NCBI GenBank assembly: GCA_963714255.1
Contig: CAVQNU010000025.1
Span: 43,383-107,382 of the forward strand
DNA length: 64,000 nt
Direction of reading: 5' to 3'
Source of the DNA: Rhodovastum sp963714255
GTDB taxonomy: Bacteria > Pseudomonadota > Alphaproteobacteria > Acetobacterales > Acetobacteraceae
The position numbers and the translations under genes are program-made. Position 1 is the stretch's first letter. Each line of letters begins with the position of its first letter. The notes beneath the pieces are model-generated. The model searched no databases. It saw nothing but the letters and a program-made list of their open reading frames with translations, and was not told where the DNA came from. Shown piece after piece: positions 1 to 9,512 of the stretch.

Positions 1-657
1 CGTGCCGGCACGCTGCATCGGAACAGTCGGCGCCATCCGCTCCAGCCGATCAGCCATCCCCGCCTTGGCATGGATGTCGGTGTCGATCAGGCCGGGACTC
101 ACCGCATTCACCCGAATGCCGCGCGGCGCCAGCTCCTTCGCCGCGCCGATGGTGAAACTGTCGACCGCCCCCTTGGACGCGGCATAATGCACCCATTCGC
201 CCGGACCGCCCAACCCAGCCGCCCGCGAAGACACATTCACCACCGCCCCGCCCGCTCCGCCCAAATCAGTCGCCATCCGCCGAATCGCCTGCTTGAGCGC
301 GAGAAAACACCCGGTGACGTTGGTGGCGAACACACGATCCAGCACCGCCGCATCCACCTGCTCCAGCGTCGCCACCGGCCCGGTGATGCCGGCATTGTTC
401 ACCAGCGCCGTCACCCGCCCAAGCTGGCGGTCCACCGCAGCAAAGAAATCCAACGTCGCCGCCTCGTCGCCGGCATCGGCATGCATCGCCATCGCCGCCC
501 CGCCGGCCGCGATGATCTCCGCCGCCAGCGCCTGCGCCGCCTCGCGCCCGCCGCGATACGACAGCGCCACCGCATAGCCGCGCGCCGCCCCCAGCCGAGC
601 GGTCGCGGCACCGATGCCGGCGCCACCCCCGGTGATCACCAGAACCGGCTTCTGCAT
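1..657 (-). CDS. SDR-family oxidoreductase, 3' end cut by window edge
   Basis: Short-chain dehydrogenase/reductase, an NAD(P)-dependent cytosolic enzyme of unknown substrate. Reading the minus strand from the ATG at 657 gives a Rossmann start with the cofactor motif TGGGAGIG near residues 9-16, the NNAG segment, and the catalytic YAASK (YxxxK) preceded by VSSRAAG. After residue 219 the frame runs off the window, so roughly the last 25-30 residues of a normal SDR of about 245 residues are missing. The start lies 4 nt after the stop of the diaminopropionate ammonia-lyase gene, so the two are probably co-transcribed. SDR membership is clear; substrate is not. Confidence 0.88.
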   Translation of the reverse strand, partial: MQKPVLVITGGGAGIGAATARLGAARGYAVALSYRGGREAAQALAAEIIAAGGAAMAMHADAGDEAATLDFFAAVDRQLGRVTALVNNAGITGPVATLEQVDAAVLDRVFATNVTGCFLALKQAIRRMATDLGGAGGAVVNVSSRAAGLGGPGEWVHYAASKGAVDSFTIGAAKELAPRGIRVNAVSPGLIDTDIHAKAGMADRLERMAPTVPMQRAGT

Positions 658-661
658 CGTC

Positions 662-1819
662 CTATCCCTCCACCATGCGCCTGTACATTTCGGGATCGGT
701 CGCGCCCTCGGTGCTGAACAGCAGCACCCGGCTGTCGGGCCGCAGCCCCAGCGTCTCACGCGCCGCCGGGTCGGCGGCAGCCAGCAGAAAACCGGCCAGC
801 CCCGCCACGCCCGACTCGCCGGAAACGATCCCCTGGCGGGCCAGCAACTTCATGCAGGCAATGGCGGCCGCGTCCGGCACCGCCATGAAGGCGGCGGCAC
901 CCCGCTCCAGCTCGGCCCAGGCGAGCAGGCTCGGCGCGCCACAGGCCAGGCCCGCCATCACAGTGTCGAGATCGCCCGGAATGGCGGTGAGCGCGCCCAG
1001 CTCGGCGCTGGCCAGCAGGCAGGCCGCACGGTCCGGCTCGACCACCACCAGACACGGCGGCGGCACGACACGAGCGCGCAGATGCACCGAAACCGCGGCA
1101 GGCAGACCGCCAACCCCGCCCTGCACGAACACATGCGTCGGTGGCGCGCCCTGCCATTGGTCCATCGCCTCGTCGGCCATCAGCCGGTAGCCCTGCATCA
1201 CCAGCACCGGCACCGAGGTGTACCCCGGCCAGGACGTGTCCGACACCACGAACCACCCCTCCGCCGCCGCCACGCTCGCCGCCGCGCGCACGGCATCGTC
1301 ATAGGTGCCGCGCACGCGCCGCACCTCCGCGCCATACCGCGCGATCGCATCGGCGCGGCCCGGACTGACCGTATGGGAGATAAATATAACACACTGGCAA
1401 CCAAACCGCTGCGCGCCCCAGGCGACGGACCGTCCGTGGTTGCCGTCGGTGGCGCAGGTGACGGTCACCGTCCGGGTTGCCTCGACATAGTGCCCGGCCA
1501 CCAGATCACCGGAGGTCGCCGCCCGCGCCACGCCGCGCCGTGCCAGTTCGGCGATCAGCACATGCGCCACCGCATAGGCGCCGCCGAGCGCCTTGAAGCT
1601 GCCCAGCCCGAAGCGCTCCGCCTCGTCCTTCAGCCGCACCGCGCCGACGCCGGCCTGCGCGGCAATGGAAGGCAGGTCGCGCAGCGGCGTCGGCGCGTAG
1701 CCGGGCCAGGAGGTGATTTCGGCACGGGCCCGCCGGAACCCGCCCGCCGGCAGCACGACACTGCCCGGCACACCGGCACGCGGGTTGGGGAACAGGCGGA
1801 AAGGGTACGGGTCGAGCAT
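662..1819 (-). CDS. dpaL: diaminopropionate ammonia-lyase (PLP)
   Basis: PLP-dependent fold-type II enzyme that, by family, breaks 2,3-diaminopropionate into pyruvate and two ammonia. It is 385 residues, close to the usual 370-400. Visible signatures are the PLP-lysine context FGLGSFKALGG (Lys76), the CATDGNHGRSVAW segment typical of DpaL, and a glycine-rich phosphate loop (VQGGVGG). It lies directly upstream of the SDR gene and divergent from the acyltransferase. The ammonia and pyruvate it would release fit the amino-acid catabolic neighbours further right (aspartate dehydrogenase, Liv transporter). The alternative is another threonine-dehydratase-like lyase, but the DGNHGR context favours DpaL. 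Confidence 0.88.
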   Translation of the reverse strand: MLDPYPFRLFPNPRAGVPGSVVLPAGGFRRARAEITSWPGYAPTPLRDLPSIAAQAGVGAVRLKDEAERFGLGSFKALGGAYAVAHVLIAELARRGVARAATSGDLVAGHYVEATRTVTVTCATDGNHGRSVAWGAQRFGCQCVIFISHTVSPGRADAIARYGAEVRRVRGTYDDAVRAAASVAAAEGWFVVSDTSWPGYTSVPVLVMQGYRLMADEAMDQWQGAPPTHVFVQGGVGGLPAAVSVHLRARVVPPPCLVVVEPDRAACLLASAELGALTAIPGDLDTVMAGLACGAPSLLAWAELERGAAAFMAVPDAAAIACMKLLARQGIVSGESGVAGLAGFLLAAADPAARETLGLRPDSRVLLFSTEGATDPEMYRRMVEG

Positions 1820-1925
1820 GCGCGCAGGCTGCGACGATGAGGCCCGGACTGCAAGAGTTGTTCACCCCAGCACGCTGTGCCAGCATGGGAATCGCCGGTT
1901 TCAATTCTTGCAAGGAATGCATTCA

Positions 1926-3296
1926 GTGGATGATCTCGCCAATCCACCATCAATTGAAGTATCCCGGCTTGATCAGGACTCCCGCTACCGGCACCTGGAC
2001 GGCGTTCGTGGATTGGCTGCTCTGATGGTTGCCTGTTGTCATTTCGTAACGGCATTCCACTGGTCGATGCTCAGCGGCGATGACAGATTTTCCCATTTTG
2101 CCGGCGACACCGCACTCAGCCACACTGGTCTTGTTTTCTTCTTCAACCCCGATCTTGCCGTCGCGATTTTCTTTGTCCTTAGCGGGTTCGTGCTGTCCTA
2201 CAGCGTCAGCGAAACGAGCAGCCAGTTGCTGCCGCTGGTCGTCCGGCGCTGGATCCGGCTTGGCGGGCCGGTGCTGGCGGCTTCCCTGTTCGCCTGGGCG
2301 ATCGCCGCGGCGCAGCTGAACTTTGGCCCGCTCGCGGCGCAGCTGTCCAAATCGGTCTGGCTTGCCGGGCAGTACGCCCATATCACCCTGACGGCCGGAG
2401 AATTCACCAGACTGGTCTATCAATCGGCGATCAGCCTGATGTTCTCGCAGAACGCGGGCGGCGAAATCGCGCGCTATTACAACTCCAACCTATGGACCAT
2501 GCCCATCGAGTTCATTGGCTCGATCGGCATTTTCGTGGCCTATATCCTCATACTTCCGGTTGCACGCGGCTTTTGGCAACGGTTCGCCCTCGTCGCCGCG
2601 GCGGTGATCCTGTGTTGGAATTCGCCGTTTTACGGCTTCCCGCTTGGCGCGGCGCTGTTCGAAATCCACCGCGCGCTGGTCCGCCGCGGGCAGACACCGA
2701 TGGCGCCCACGCGGGTTGCCGCTGCGGTGGCGGGGGGCGTTTTCCTTAGTCTCGGCGTCGTCCTCGGCGGCATGCCGTTCGCGATCGACCTGCAGCATCC
2801 GGGGATTTATGCCCCCTTGGCCCTGGGCCTGAACGGCTGGCTGGAAAATCCGATCACCGCACTGCACCATCTCGCCGCCGTCTGCCTCGTTGCCGCGGCG
2901 TTGCTGTTGCCGCCGCTGCAGGCGGTGTTGCAGTCGCGGCCCATCCAGTTCCTCGGCCGGATATCCTTCATGGTCTATCTGGTGCAGATTCCGGTGTTGT
3001 GTTCCCTGGGATCGGCGATGGTGTTCCTGCTGGCTCCGGCATGCGGCTACAACACCGCGACCGCTGTGGCTGCCGTGACCTATATCGCCGCCGTGCTGGC
3101 CATCGCGACGGTGTTAACCCGGCTGTCCGACCAGCCGGCCGTGCGCGCCTCACGCTGGGCCGGCAAGGCGCTCGACCGTCGCATGCTTCGATCCGCAATA
3201 CGCCGCGCGGAAGGGCGCTACAGCCCGGCATCCTTCGCCGGCGCCGGCGGGGCATCGGGAAACTCCGTCTCCCAGCCGCCGCCGAGCGCCTTGTAA
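1926..3296 (+). CDS. acyltransferase 3 (OafA/YrhL-like) membrane protein
   Basis: Inner-membrane acyltransferase of the acyltransferase-3 family, which by family O-acetylates cell-surface or periplasmic glycans. The N-terminus carries the family hallmark RHLDGVRGLAALMVACCHF with the conserved His, followed by about ten hydrophobic segments (for example FFVLSGFVLSYSV). The GTG at 1926 is preferred because AAGGA (1912-1916) sits 9 nt upstream; an in-frame ATG at 1917 directly abuts that Shine-Dalgarno. The last 79 nt overlap the 3' end of the convergent nodT gene, so the Pro/Ala/Ser-rich tail is antisense to its neighbour. The first few hundred bases look less GC-rich than the surroundings, a weak hint of separate origin. 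Substrate unknown. Confidence 0.82.
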   Translation: MDDLANPPSIEVSRLDQDSRYRHLDGVRGLAALMVACCHFVTAFHWSMLSGDDRFSHFAGDTALSHTGLVFFFNPDLAVAIFFVLSGFVLSYSVSETSSQLLPLVVRRWIRLGGPVLAASLFAWAIAAAQLNFGPLAAQLSKSVWLAGQYAHITLTAGEFTRLVYQSAISLMFSQNAGGEIARYYNSNLWTMPIEFIGSIGIFVAYILILPVARGFWQRFALVAAAVILCWNSPFYGFPLGAALFEIHRALVRRGQTPMAPTRVAAAVAGGVFLSLGVVLGGMPFAIDLQHPGIYAPLALGLNGWLENPITALHHLAAVCLVAAALLLPPLQAVLQSRPIQFLGRISFMVYLVQIPVLCSLGSAMVFLLAPACGYNTATAVAAVTYIAAVLAIATVLTRLSDQPAVRASRWAGKALDRRMLRSAIRRAEGRYSPASFAGAGGASGNSVSQPPPSAL

Positions 3297-4767
3297 ATTT
3301 GCACCAGATCGGTCGAGACAGTGGTGGTGCTGTCGGTCAATTGCTGCTCGGCCGCCAGCAGGCTGCGCTGCACGTCGAGCACCTGCAGGAAGTCGATCAC
3401 GCCCTCCCGGTACCGGTCGCGCGCGAGCGACAGCGCCCGGCGGTTCTGCGCCACCGCCTGCTCCAGTTGTTCCCGGCGGTGCTGCTCGGCCTCATAGGCG
3501 GTCAGCGCATTGTCCACTTCATGCAGGGCGGCGAGCACTGTGCTCTGGTAGGTCACCGCCGCCTCCTGCTGCTGCGCGCGGCGCAATTCCAGCGTGCGTT
3601 TCAGCTTGCCGCCTTCGAAGATCGGCAGCGTGATCGAGGGTCCGAACGCAAAGGTCTTGGCCGCGCCCCAGTCGCCCAGGTCGCTGAACTGGACGGCCTG
3701 GATGGCGGCGCTGCCGGAGAGGGTGAAGCTCGGATAGAAATTGGCCACCGCCACGCCCACATCGGCGGTGGCCGCGTGCAGTTGCGCTTCCGCCCGGCGG
3801 ATATCCGGGCGCCGGCGCGCCAGTTCCGCGGGCAGGCCCACCGGCACGCGCGGCGGCACCGGCGGAATCGCCTTCGGGTCGGCGAGTTCGGCGGTCAGCG
3901 CCGCCGGCGGCTCGCCGAGCAGCTGGCCGATGGCGTTGATGAGCTGCGCCTGCTGGGCCTGCTGCGTCGGCAGTTCGGCGGCGACGGTCGCCACCTGGGC
4001 GGCGGCGTTGGCCACGTCGAGGTCGGTGGTCAGCCCGCCCTCGGCGCGCTGGCGGGTCAGGTCGAGGCTCTGCCGCGCGATATCGAGGTTCTGGCCGGTG
4101 ATGTCGATATTGCGCTGCACCCCGCGCAACTGGATGTAGTCGCGCGCGAGTTCCGCCGAAGCGGTCAGCAGCGTGTCGCGGCGGGCATTCTCACTGGCGT
4201 CCACGCTGGCGCCGGCCGACTCGACGCTGCGGCGCACCCGGCCCCAGATATCGGCCTCCCACGAGGCATCGAAGCCGGTACTGGAACAGGTTGAAGGGCT
4301 GGAAAATGCCGACATTGGGCACCTCGGCGCCGTTCTGCGCCTGCGAGGCGCCGTTGGACTGGCTGGCCGCGGTGCCGGTGCTGATCAGCGACAGCGCGCC
4401 CTTCTCGCTGAGCTGCTGGCGCGTGTAGCTGGCATTGCCGTTCACCGACGGCAGGCCCGCCGCCGCCGCCACGCCCATAGCCGCGCGCGCCTCGGCCAGC
4501 CGGATGCTGGCCGCCCGCACATCGAGGTTGGCCTCGGCCAGGCGCTGCTCCAGGCTGGTCAGTTGCTTGTCGTTGAACAGGGTCCACCATTGCGGATCGA
4601 CCGGCTCGGCGACGGGCTGGCTGACGGCCTGCGCCTGCGGCTGGCCGGTGCCGCGCCAGGACGCGCGCGCCCACCAGGGCGTGGGATGCTCGAAATCGGG
4701 CCCGACAGGTACAGCCGGACAGCAGCGCCAGGGCGGCGATACGCACCAGGTCGGCAGGCTTTCGCAC
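3218..4767 (-). pseudogene. NodT-family outer-membrane efflux lipoprotein, two +1 frameshifts
   Basis: Outer-membrane channel lipoprotein of the NodT/OprM type, which by family partners RND or MFS pumps. A GTG start at 4767, with an AGGGGAG Shine-Dalgarno about 10 nt upstream, gives a signal peptide ending in the lipobox LSGC. The frame then breaks: removing one T near 4707 restores VGPDFEHPTPWW. A second single-base surplus near 4277 separates FNLFQY from GFDASWEADIWGR. Corrected, the product would be about 515 residues, normal for the family, with the usual two OEP repeats and a tail ending near 3218. No pump subunits are adjacent. It could be a true pseudogene, or intact in the cell and broken here by base-calling; both shifts are +1, like the others in this window. 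Confidence 0.8.
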
Positions 4768-4919
4768 GGTCGAGAATCTCCCCTGATGCCGGGCACGACG
4801 GCGGGCACCCTAGCCCGGCGGCGCAGCCGGTCAACGCGGGCAGCCCCGCCGGACCGGCTTGTGAGCCATGCGGCGGGGATTGTGAATGAACTCTCGCTGA
4901 TTCGCAGTGCGATCGTGCA

Positions 4920-4958
4920 AGGAAGCAAGGCCAGGGCAGAGCCCTGGCCTTGCTTCCT
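4920..4958. repeat. core palindromic element, copy 1
   Basis: Perfect inverted repeat with 18-nt arms (4920-4937 and 4941-4958) around a 3-nt AGA loop. The inner part is the core found across the window (GGCCAGGGC with its complement); the outer GGAAGCAA is also mirrored. It begins a few bases after the stop codon of the solute-binding-protein gene (minus strand) and upstream of nodT. It would form a strong RNA hairpin but has no U-tract. A terminator-like or mRNA 3'-stabilising role is inference. Confidence 0.85.
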
Positions 4959-4961
4959 CGC

Positions 4962-6542
4962 TCACCCCTTCCGCGCCCCCCAGAAAATCGGGAACGGCGC
5001 CTTCACCACATCGACCAGATCGGCCCGCATCGCCGTCGGGTTGAACCACTGGCCAAGCGGAATGAAGGGCACCTCCTCCCACACCATAACCTGCATCTGC
5101 GCGCAGAGGTCGCGCTGCGCCGCGAGGTCCGGCGCCGCGAACCAGGCCTTGCGCAGCGCCTCGATGCGCGGGCTGGTGGGCCAGCCGAACCAGCCGTCCA
5201 CGCCATTGCCGCGCAGCGGGAGATGGCCGGCCGGGCTGGCCAGCGACAGGCCCTCGAACGTGGTGCAAAAACTGCTCCAGCCGCCCGCCGCCGGCGGCGC
5301 ACGGCTGGCCCGGCGCTGCTCCAGCGCGCGCCAGTCCATGCTGGCATAGTCGACGGTCAGCCCGGCCTGCTCGAACAGGTCGCGCGCCACCTGGCATAGC
5401 GCCTGGATGGCCGGATAGTCCGACGGCGACATCAACACGACTTTCTCGCCGTTATAACCGCTCTCGGCCACCAGCCGGCGGGCCAGCACCGGGTCGCGCG
5501 GGTCGGTGAACACCTCCAGGCCGGCGTCGCTGGCCATCGTCTGGCCGGGGGTGAACACCCCTGCCGGCACGTGGATCAGCCCCGCCTCGCTGCCGATCGC
5601 CGCCTCCACGAAGGCCGACTGGTCGACCACGGGCAGCAGGGCACGCAGCAGCTTCGGATTGTCGAAGGGCGGATGGAGGTGATTGAAGGCGAGCACCGGC
5701 ATCACCCCGATACTGTCGTTCACCGCCACCTGCACGCCCGCCGAGGCGCGCAGCACCGGCAGCAGATCGATCAGCGGCAACTGCACCCAGTCCACCGCGC
5801 CCTGCTCAAGCGCCGCCGCGGCGCTGGCGGGGTCGGGCATGGCGATCCATTCGACGCGGTCGAAATTGGCCAGCTTGCCGCCGCTGGTGAAGTCCGGCGC
5901 TCCCGCGATCGGCACGTATTTGTCCCAGCGCGCATAGGCCGCCCGCGCCCCCGGCACCCAGTCGCGCGGCAGGAACCGGAACGGCCCGCTGCCGATATAC
6001 GCCGTGATCGGCTTGCCGGGATCGGTCCGGCTGATGTGCTCCGGCATGATGAAGCAGGTGTCGGTGCCCAGCGCCTCCAGCACGAACGAGAACGGCTGGG
6101 CCAGGCGAATTTCGAAGCTCCGGTCGTCCAGCGCGCGGATGTCGTCGAGCCGCGCCAGCATGGCCTGGCCGAGGCCGCGCCGCTTCGCCCAGCGCAGGAT
6201 CGACGCCACGCAATCGCGCCCGCGCACCGGCGTGTTGTCGTGGAAAACCAAATCCTCGCGCAGGGCGAACCGCCAGGTCAGGCCATCCTCGGAGACCTCG
6301 TGACCGGCGGCCATCTGCGGGCTCACGTTGCCGGCCGAATCCTGGCCGTACAACGTGTCCCAGATCATGAATCCGTGATTGCGGGCGACAGCGCCGGGGG
6401 TCGCGATCGGGTCGGGGTTGACCAGGCCGCCCTCGGGCACGAAGCGCAGCACGCGGGGGTTGCGCGCCCGGCCGACCTGGGCGAGCGCCGGACGGGCCAG
6501 CGCCGCGGCAGCGTTAGCGGCCAGGAAGGTCCTGCGTCGCAT
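4962..6542 (-). CDS. peptide-type ABC transporter substrate-binding protein (SBP_bac_5)
   Basis: Periplasmic solute-binding protein of the oligopeptide/dipeptide/nickel class (family 5), 526 residues, the usual size. The N-terminus MRRRTFLAANAAAALARPALAQ looks like a twin-arginine signal peptide with an AxA-like cleavage site. Family features include the early LRFVPEGGLVNPDP strand, YGQDSAGNVSPQMA, and GLTWRFALREDLVFHDN, the typical conserved block of DppA/OppA proteins. No cognate permease or ATPase genes are adjacent, so it is an orphan here. It is divergent from the M20 dipeptidase gene, which suggests peptide uptake followed by hydrolysis; the true ligand cannot be told from sequence. Confidence 0.9.
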   Translation of the reverse strand: MRRRTFLAANAAAALARPALAQVGRARNPRVLRFVPEGGLVNPDPIATPGAVARNHGFMIWDTLYGQDSAGNVSPQMAAGHEVSEDGLTWRFALREDLVFHDNTPVRGRDCVASILRWAKRRGLGQAMLARLDDIRALDDRSFEIRLAQPFSFVLEALGTDTCFIMPEHISRTDPGKPITAYIGSGPFRFLPRDWVPGARAAYARWDKYVPIAGAPDFTSGGKLANFDRVEWIAMPDPASAAAALEQGAVDWVQLPLIDLLPVLRASAGVQVAVNDSIGVMPVLAFNHLHPPFDNPKLLRALLPVVDQSAFVEAAIGSEAGLIHVPAGVFTPGQTMASDAGLEVFTDPRDPVLARRLVAESGYNGEKVVLMSPSDYPAIQALCQVARDLFEQAGLTVDYASMDWRALEQRRASRAPPAAGGWSSFCTTFEGLSLASPAGHLPLRGNGVDGWFGWPTSPRIEALRKAWFAAPDLAAQRDLCAQMQVMVWEEVPFIPLGQWFNPTAMRADLVDVVKAPFPIFWGARKG

Positions 6543-6664
6543 CCGGGGGGTGCTCCTGCGCGGTGGGGCGCCAGCCTACACTTGCGGTCGGGAGTTGCCG
6601 AGCGTGGCCCGCTTGGGCAGGCTGACCCAGGCAGCACGCGACGAATCGACAGGAGCCGGGCAGA

Positions 6665-8059
6665 ATGACCACGACCGATAAAGTCCTCGCCCGCATCGAC
6701 GCCGCCCTCCCCGATGCCCTGGCGCGCTGGCTGGACTGGCTGCGCATTCCGAGCGTCAGCGCCCAGCCCGCGCATGCGGCCGACTGCCGGCGCGCGGCGG
6801 AATTCGCGGTGGCGCAACTGGCGGAGATCGGTTTTGCCGCCTCGGTGCGCGACACCGCGGGCCTGCCCTGCGTGGTCGGCCACCACCCCGGCCCCGGCGG
6901 CGATGCGCCCCATCTGCTGTATTACGGCCATTACGACGTACAGCCCGCCGAGCCGTTCGAGCTGTGGACCAGCCCGCCTTTCGAACCCGCGGTGGTGGAC
7001 GGGCCGCACGGCAAGCGCGTGGTGGCGCGCGGCGCGGTGGACGACAAGGGCCAGGTGGCGATGTGGCTGACCGCGCTGCGGGCCTGGCACGCCGAGACGG
7101 GCACGCTGCCCTGCCGCGTGACCGTGCTGATCGAGGGCGAGGAGGAAATCAGCAGCACCCACTTCAAACCCTTCGTCGCCGCCAACCGCGACGAGCTGCG
7201 CGCCGACATCGCGGTGATTTCCGACACCGGCATGTGGGACATCGACACGCCCGCCATTTCCGCCAGCCTGCGCGGCATCGTCTACACCCAGGTGGACCTG
7301 AAAGCCGCCAGCCGCGATCTGCACTCCGGCATGTATGGCGGCTCGGCGCTCAACCCGATCAACGCGCTGGCGACCGCGCTGGGCCAGTTGAAGGACGCGA
7401 ACGGGCGCGTTCAGGTGCCGGGGTTCTACGACGGGGTGCGCGACATCTCGCCCGCGCAGGCGGCGCAATGGGCGGCGCTGGGCTTCGACGAGGCCCGGTT
7501 CCTCGGCGATATCGGCCTGACCGCGCCATATGGCGAGACCGGCCGGACGGCGTTGGAACGGCTCTGGGCACGGCCGACCTGCGACATCAACGGCATCTGG
7601 GGCGGCTATCAGGGGCCGGGCGCGAAGACGGTGATTGCCGCCGAAGCCGGCGCCAAGGTGAGCTTCCGGCTGGTGCCGGGGCAGGACCCGGAGAAGATCC
7701 TCGCCGGGTTCAAGCGGTTCATGCAGGAGCGTGTGCCGCAAGATGCGAAACTGTCGTTTCAGGTATTCGGCAGTGGCGCCGGCATTGAAATCGCCACCGA
7801 CAACCGTTTCGTGCAGGCGGCTGTCCGGGCGCTGGCCGACGAATACGGCAAGCCCGCGGCGCTGATCGGCTGCGGCGGCTCGATCCCGGTGGTGGAGACG
7901 CTGCAGCACGAACTCGGCCTGGACACGCTGCTGATGGGGTTCGGGCTGGACGACGACCAGGTGCACAGCCCGAACGAGAAGTTCGAACTGCGGTGCTTTC
8001 ACAAGGGCGCGCGGAGCCATGCGCGACTGCTGGGGGCACTGGGAACAAAAGATACGTAA
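6665..8059 (+). CDS. M20-family metallo-dipeptidase
   Basis: Cytosolic zinc-dependent M20 peptidase of the carnosinase/PepV-like dipeptidase group, 464 residues. Metal-binding and catalytic elements are visible: YYGHYDVQP (His89, Asp91), ARGAVDDKG with the bridging Asp, IEGEEEISS with the general-base Glu, the dimerisation-domain segment SRDLHSGMYGG, and a late His in a GFGLDDDQVHSPNE context. It starts 122 nt from the divergent peptide-binding protein. By family it hydrolyses di- or tripeptides to free amino acids; the exact substrate is not evident. The stop is convergent with livF, 36 nt away. Confidence 0.9.
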   Translation: MTTTDKVLARIDAALPDALARWLDWLRIPSVSAQPAHAADCRRAAEFAVAQLAEIGFAASVRDTAGLPCVVGHHPGPGGDAPHLLYYGHYDVQPAEPFELWTSPPFEPAVVDGPHGKRVVARGAVDDKGQVAMWLTALRAWHAETGTLPCRVTVLIEGEEEISSTHFKPFVAANRDELRADIAVISDTGMWDIDTPAISASLRGIVYTQVDLKAASRDLHSGMYGGSALNPINALATALGQLKDANGRVQVPGFYDGVRDISPAQAAQWAALGFDEARFLGDIGLTAPYGETGRTALERLWARPTCDINGIWGGYQGPGAKTVIAAEAGAKVSFRLVPGQDPEKILAGFKRFMQERVPQDAKLSFQVFGSGAGIEIATDNRFVQAAVRALADEYGKPAALIGCGGSIPVVETLQHELGLDTLLMGFGLDDDQVHSPNEKFELRCFHKGARSHARLLGALGTKDT

Positions 8060-8095
8060 CGGGGTCCAGGCGCAGATCCCCGGATCCGCTTACTT

Positions 8096-8797
8096 TTACA
8101 TCCCCAAATACGCCCGCCGCACATCGGCATCGGAAGCGATGTCCCGCGCCGGCCCCTCCATCACCACCCGCCCGGTCTGCAGCACATAGGCCCGGTCGGC
8201 GATGTCCAGCGCCTCGGCCAGCCGCTGCTCCACGAGCAACACCGTAACCCCAAGCGCACGGATGCGGACGATCGCCGCCAGGATGTCGTCCACCAGCCGG
8301 GGCATGATGCCCTGGCTCGGCTCGTCCAGCATCAGCAGGCGGGGTTGCGTCATCAGCGCGCGGCCGATCGCCAGCATTTGCTGCTCGCCGCCCGAGAGCG
8401 TTTCGGCGCGTTGCGGCAGGCGCTCCTGCAACCTGGGAAATAACGAAAACACCAGTTCCAGCGGTTTGAACCGGTCCGCCTCGCCACGCTTCGCATAGGC
8501 GCCAAGCCGCAGATTGTCCTCCACCGACAGGCGCGGAAACAGCCGGCGCCCTTCCGGCACCAGGCCGATGCCCATGCGGGTGATCAGATGCGCCGGCACC
8601 CGCGTGAGGCTTTTCCCGTCCAGTTCGATCGTGCCGGTGGTGAGAACCTGCCCGGCGATGGCCTTCAGCAGCGTGGACTTGCCCGCGCCGTTGGCGCCGA
8701 CCACCGCCACCACCTCGCCTTTCGCCACCTCCAGGCTGACCCCCTGCAGCGCCTTCAGGCCGCGGTAGCTGGCCGAGACGTCATGCAGCCGGAGCAT
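8096..8797 (-). CDS. livF: branched-chain amino-acid ABC transporter ATPase LivF
   Basis: Second ATP-binding subunit of the Liv/HAAT importer, 233 residues, the usual size. It carries Walker A GANGAGKST, the signature LSGGEQQMLAIGRAL and Walker B LLMLDEPSQG, and the C-terminal RRAYLGM typical of LivF. The ATG at 8797 is chosen over an upstream in-frame TTG (8809) because GGGGA lies 6-7 nt before it. It overlaps the end of livG by 17 nt, indicating translational coupling. It is the last gene of the liv operon and ends convergent with the dipeptidase gene. Confidence 0.93.
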   Translation of the reverse strand: MLRLHDVSASYRGLKALQGVSLEVAKGEVVAVVGANGAGKSTLLKAIAGQVLTTGTIELDGKSLTRVPAHLITRMGIGLVPEGRRLFPRLSVEDNLRLGAYAKRGEADRFKPLELVFSLFPRLQERLPQRAETLSGGEQQMLAIGRALMTQPRLLMLDEPSQGIMPRLVDDILAAIVRIRALGVTVLLVEQRLAEALDIADRAYVLQTGRVVMEGPARDIASDADVRRAYLGM

Positions 8798-9512
8798 ATT
8801 TGTCCCCAAGATAGGCGCGGATCACGCCGGGATGGCGGACGATGTCGGCGGGCGCGCCGATGGTCAGCACGCGGCCGAGATTGAGCACCACCGCGCGCGA
8901 CACCAGCGGCAGCACGACTTCCATCACATGCTCGACCATGATGACGGTAATGCCGCGCCGCTGCACCGCCCGCACGAGCGCCACGCCCTCCTGCGCCTCG
9001 GTCGGCGTCAGGCCGGTGAGCATTTCATCGAGCAGCAGAATGCGCGGCCCGGTGGCCAGCGCGCGCGCCACTTCCAGCCGGCGCTTCTCGGGCGGGGACA
9101 GCGAGAACGCCGGCCGGTCGGCGCGCGCGCGCAGGCCGCAGAAATCCAGCGTATCGGTCGCCAATTGCATGGCCGCGCGCGTGCCGCGGACGCGGGCGAA
9201 GGCGCCGACCATGACGTTCTCCAGCACCGTCATCGAATCGAAGCTGCGCACCACCTGGAACGTGCGCGCAACCCCGCGCATGGCGCAGGCGACCGGGCCG
9301 AGCCCGGAGATGCGCGCGCCGTCCAGCCGGATCTCCCCCGCATCAGGCGTGACTTCGCCGGCGATGGCGTTGAACAGCGAGGTTTTTCCGGCACCGTTCG
9401 GGCCGATCAGGCCGAGGATTTCGCCTTCCGCGACATCGAAGCAGATATCCACATTCGCGGCCACGCCGCCGAAGGATTTCGAAACCCGATCGACCTCAAG
9501 CAGCGCCGGCAT
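8781..9512 (-). CDS. livG: branched-chain amino-acid ABC transporter ATPase LivG
   Basis: First ATP-binding subunit of the Liv/HAAT importer, 243 residues from the ATG at 9512. Walker A is GPNGAGKTS and Walker B ILLLDEML. The signature region reads SLSPPEKRRLEVARAL, the looser form common in LivG, and the family hallmark FQVVRSFDSMTVLENVMVG follows. The start lies inside the annotated end of livM: 106 nt as sequenced, but only about 17 nt if livM carries one extra base (see livM). Partner subunits are livM, livH and livF. Confidence 0.93.
   Translation of the reverse strand: MPALLEVDRVSKSFGGVAANVDICFDVAEGEILGLIGPNGAGKTSLFNAIAGEVTPDAGEIRLDGARISGLGPVACAMRGVARTFQVVRSFDSMTVLENVMVGAFARVRGTRAAMQLATDTLDFCGLRARADRPAFSLSPPEKRRLEVARALATGPRILLLDEMLTGLTPTEAQEGVALVRAVQRRGITVIMVEHVMEVVLPLVSRAVVLNLGRVLTIGAPADIVRHPGVIRAYLGDKYAPAA

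Noticed and set aside
614..1840. Long open frame on the plus strand across the dpaL gene
   Set aside because: Its composition is Arg/His/Gly-rich with no domain motifs and it lies opposite a clear PLP enzyme; it is a high-GC antisense shadow.
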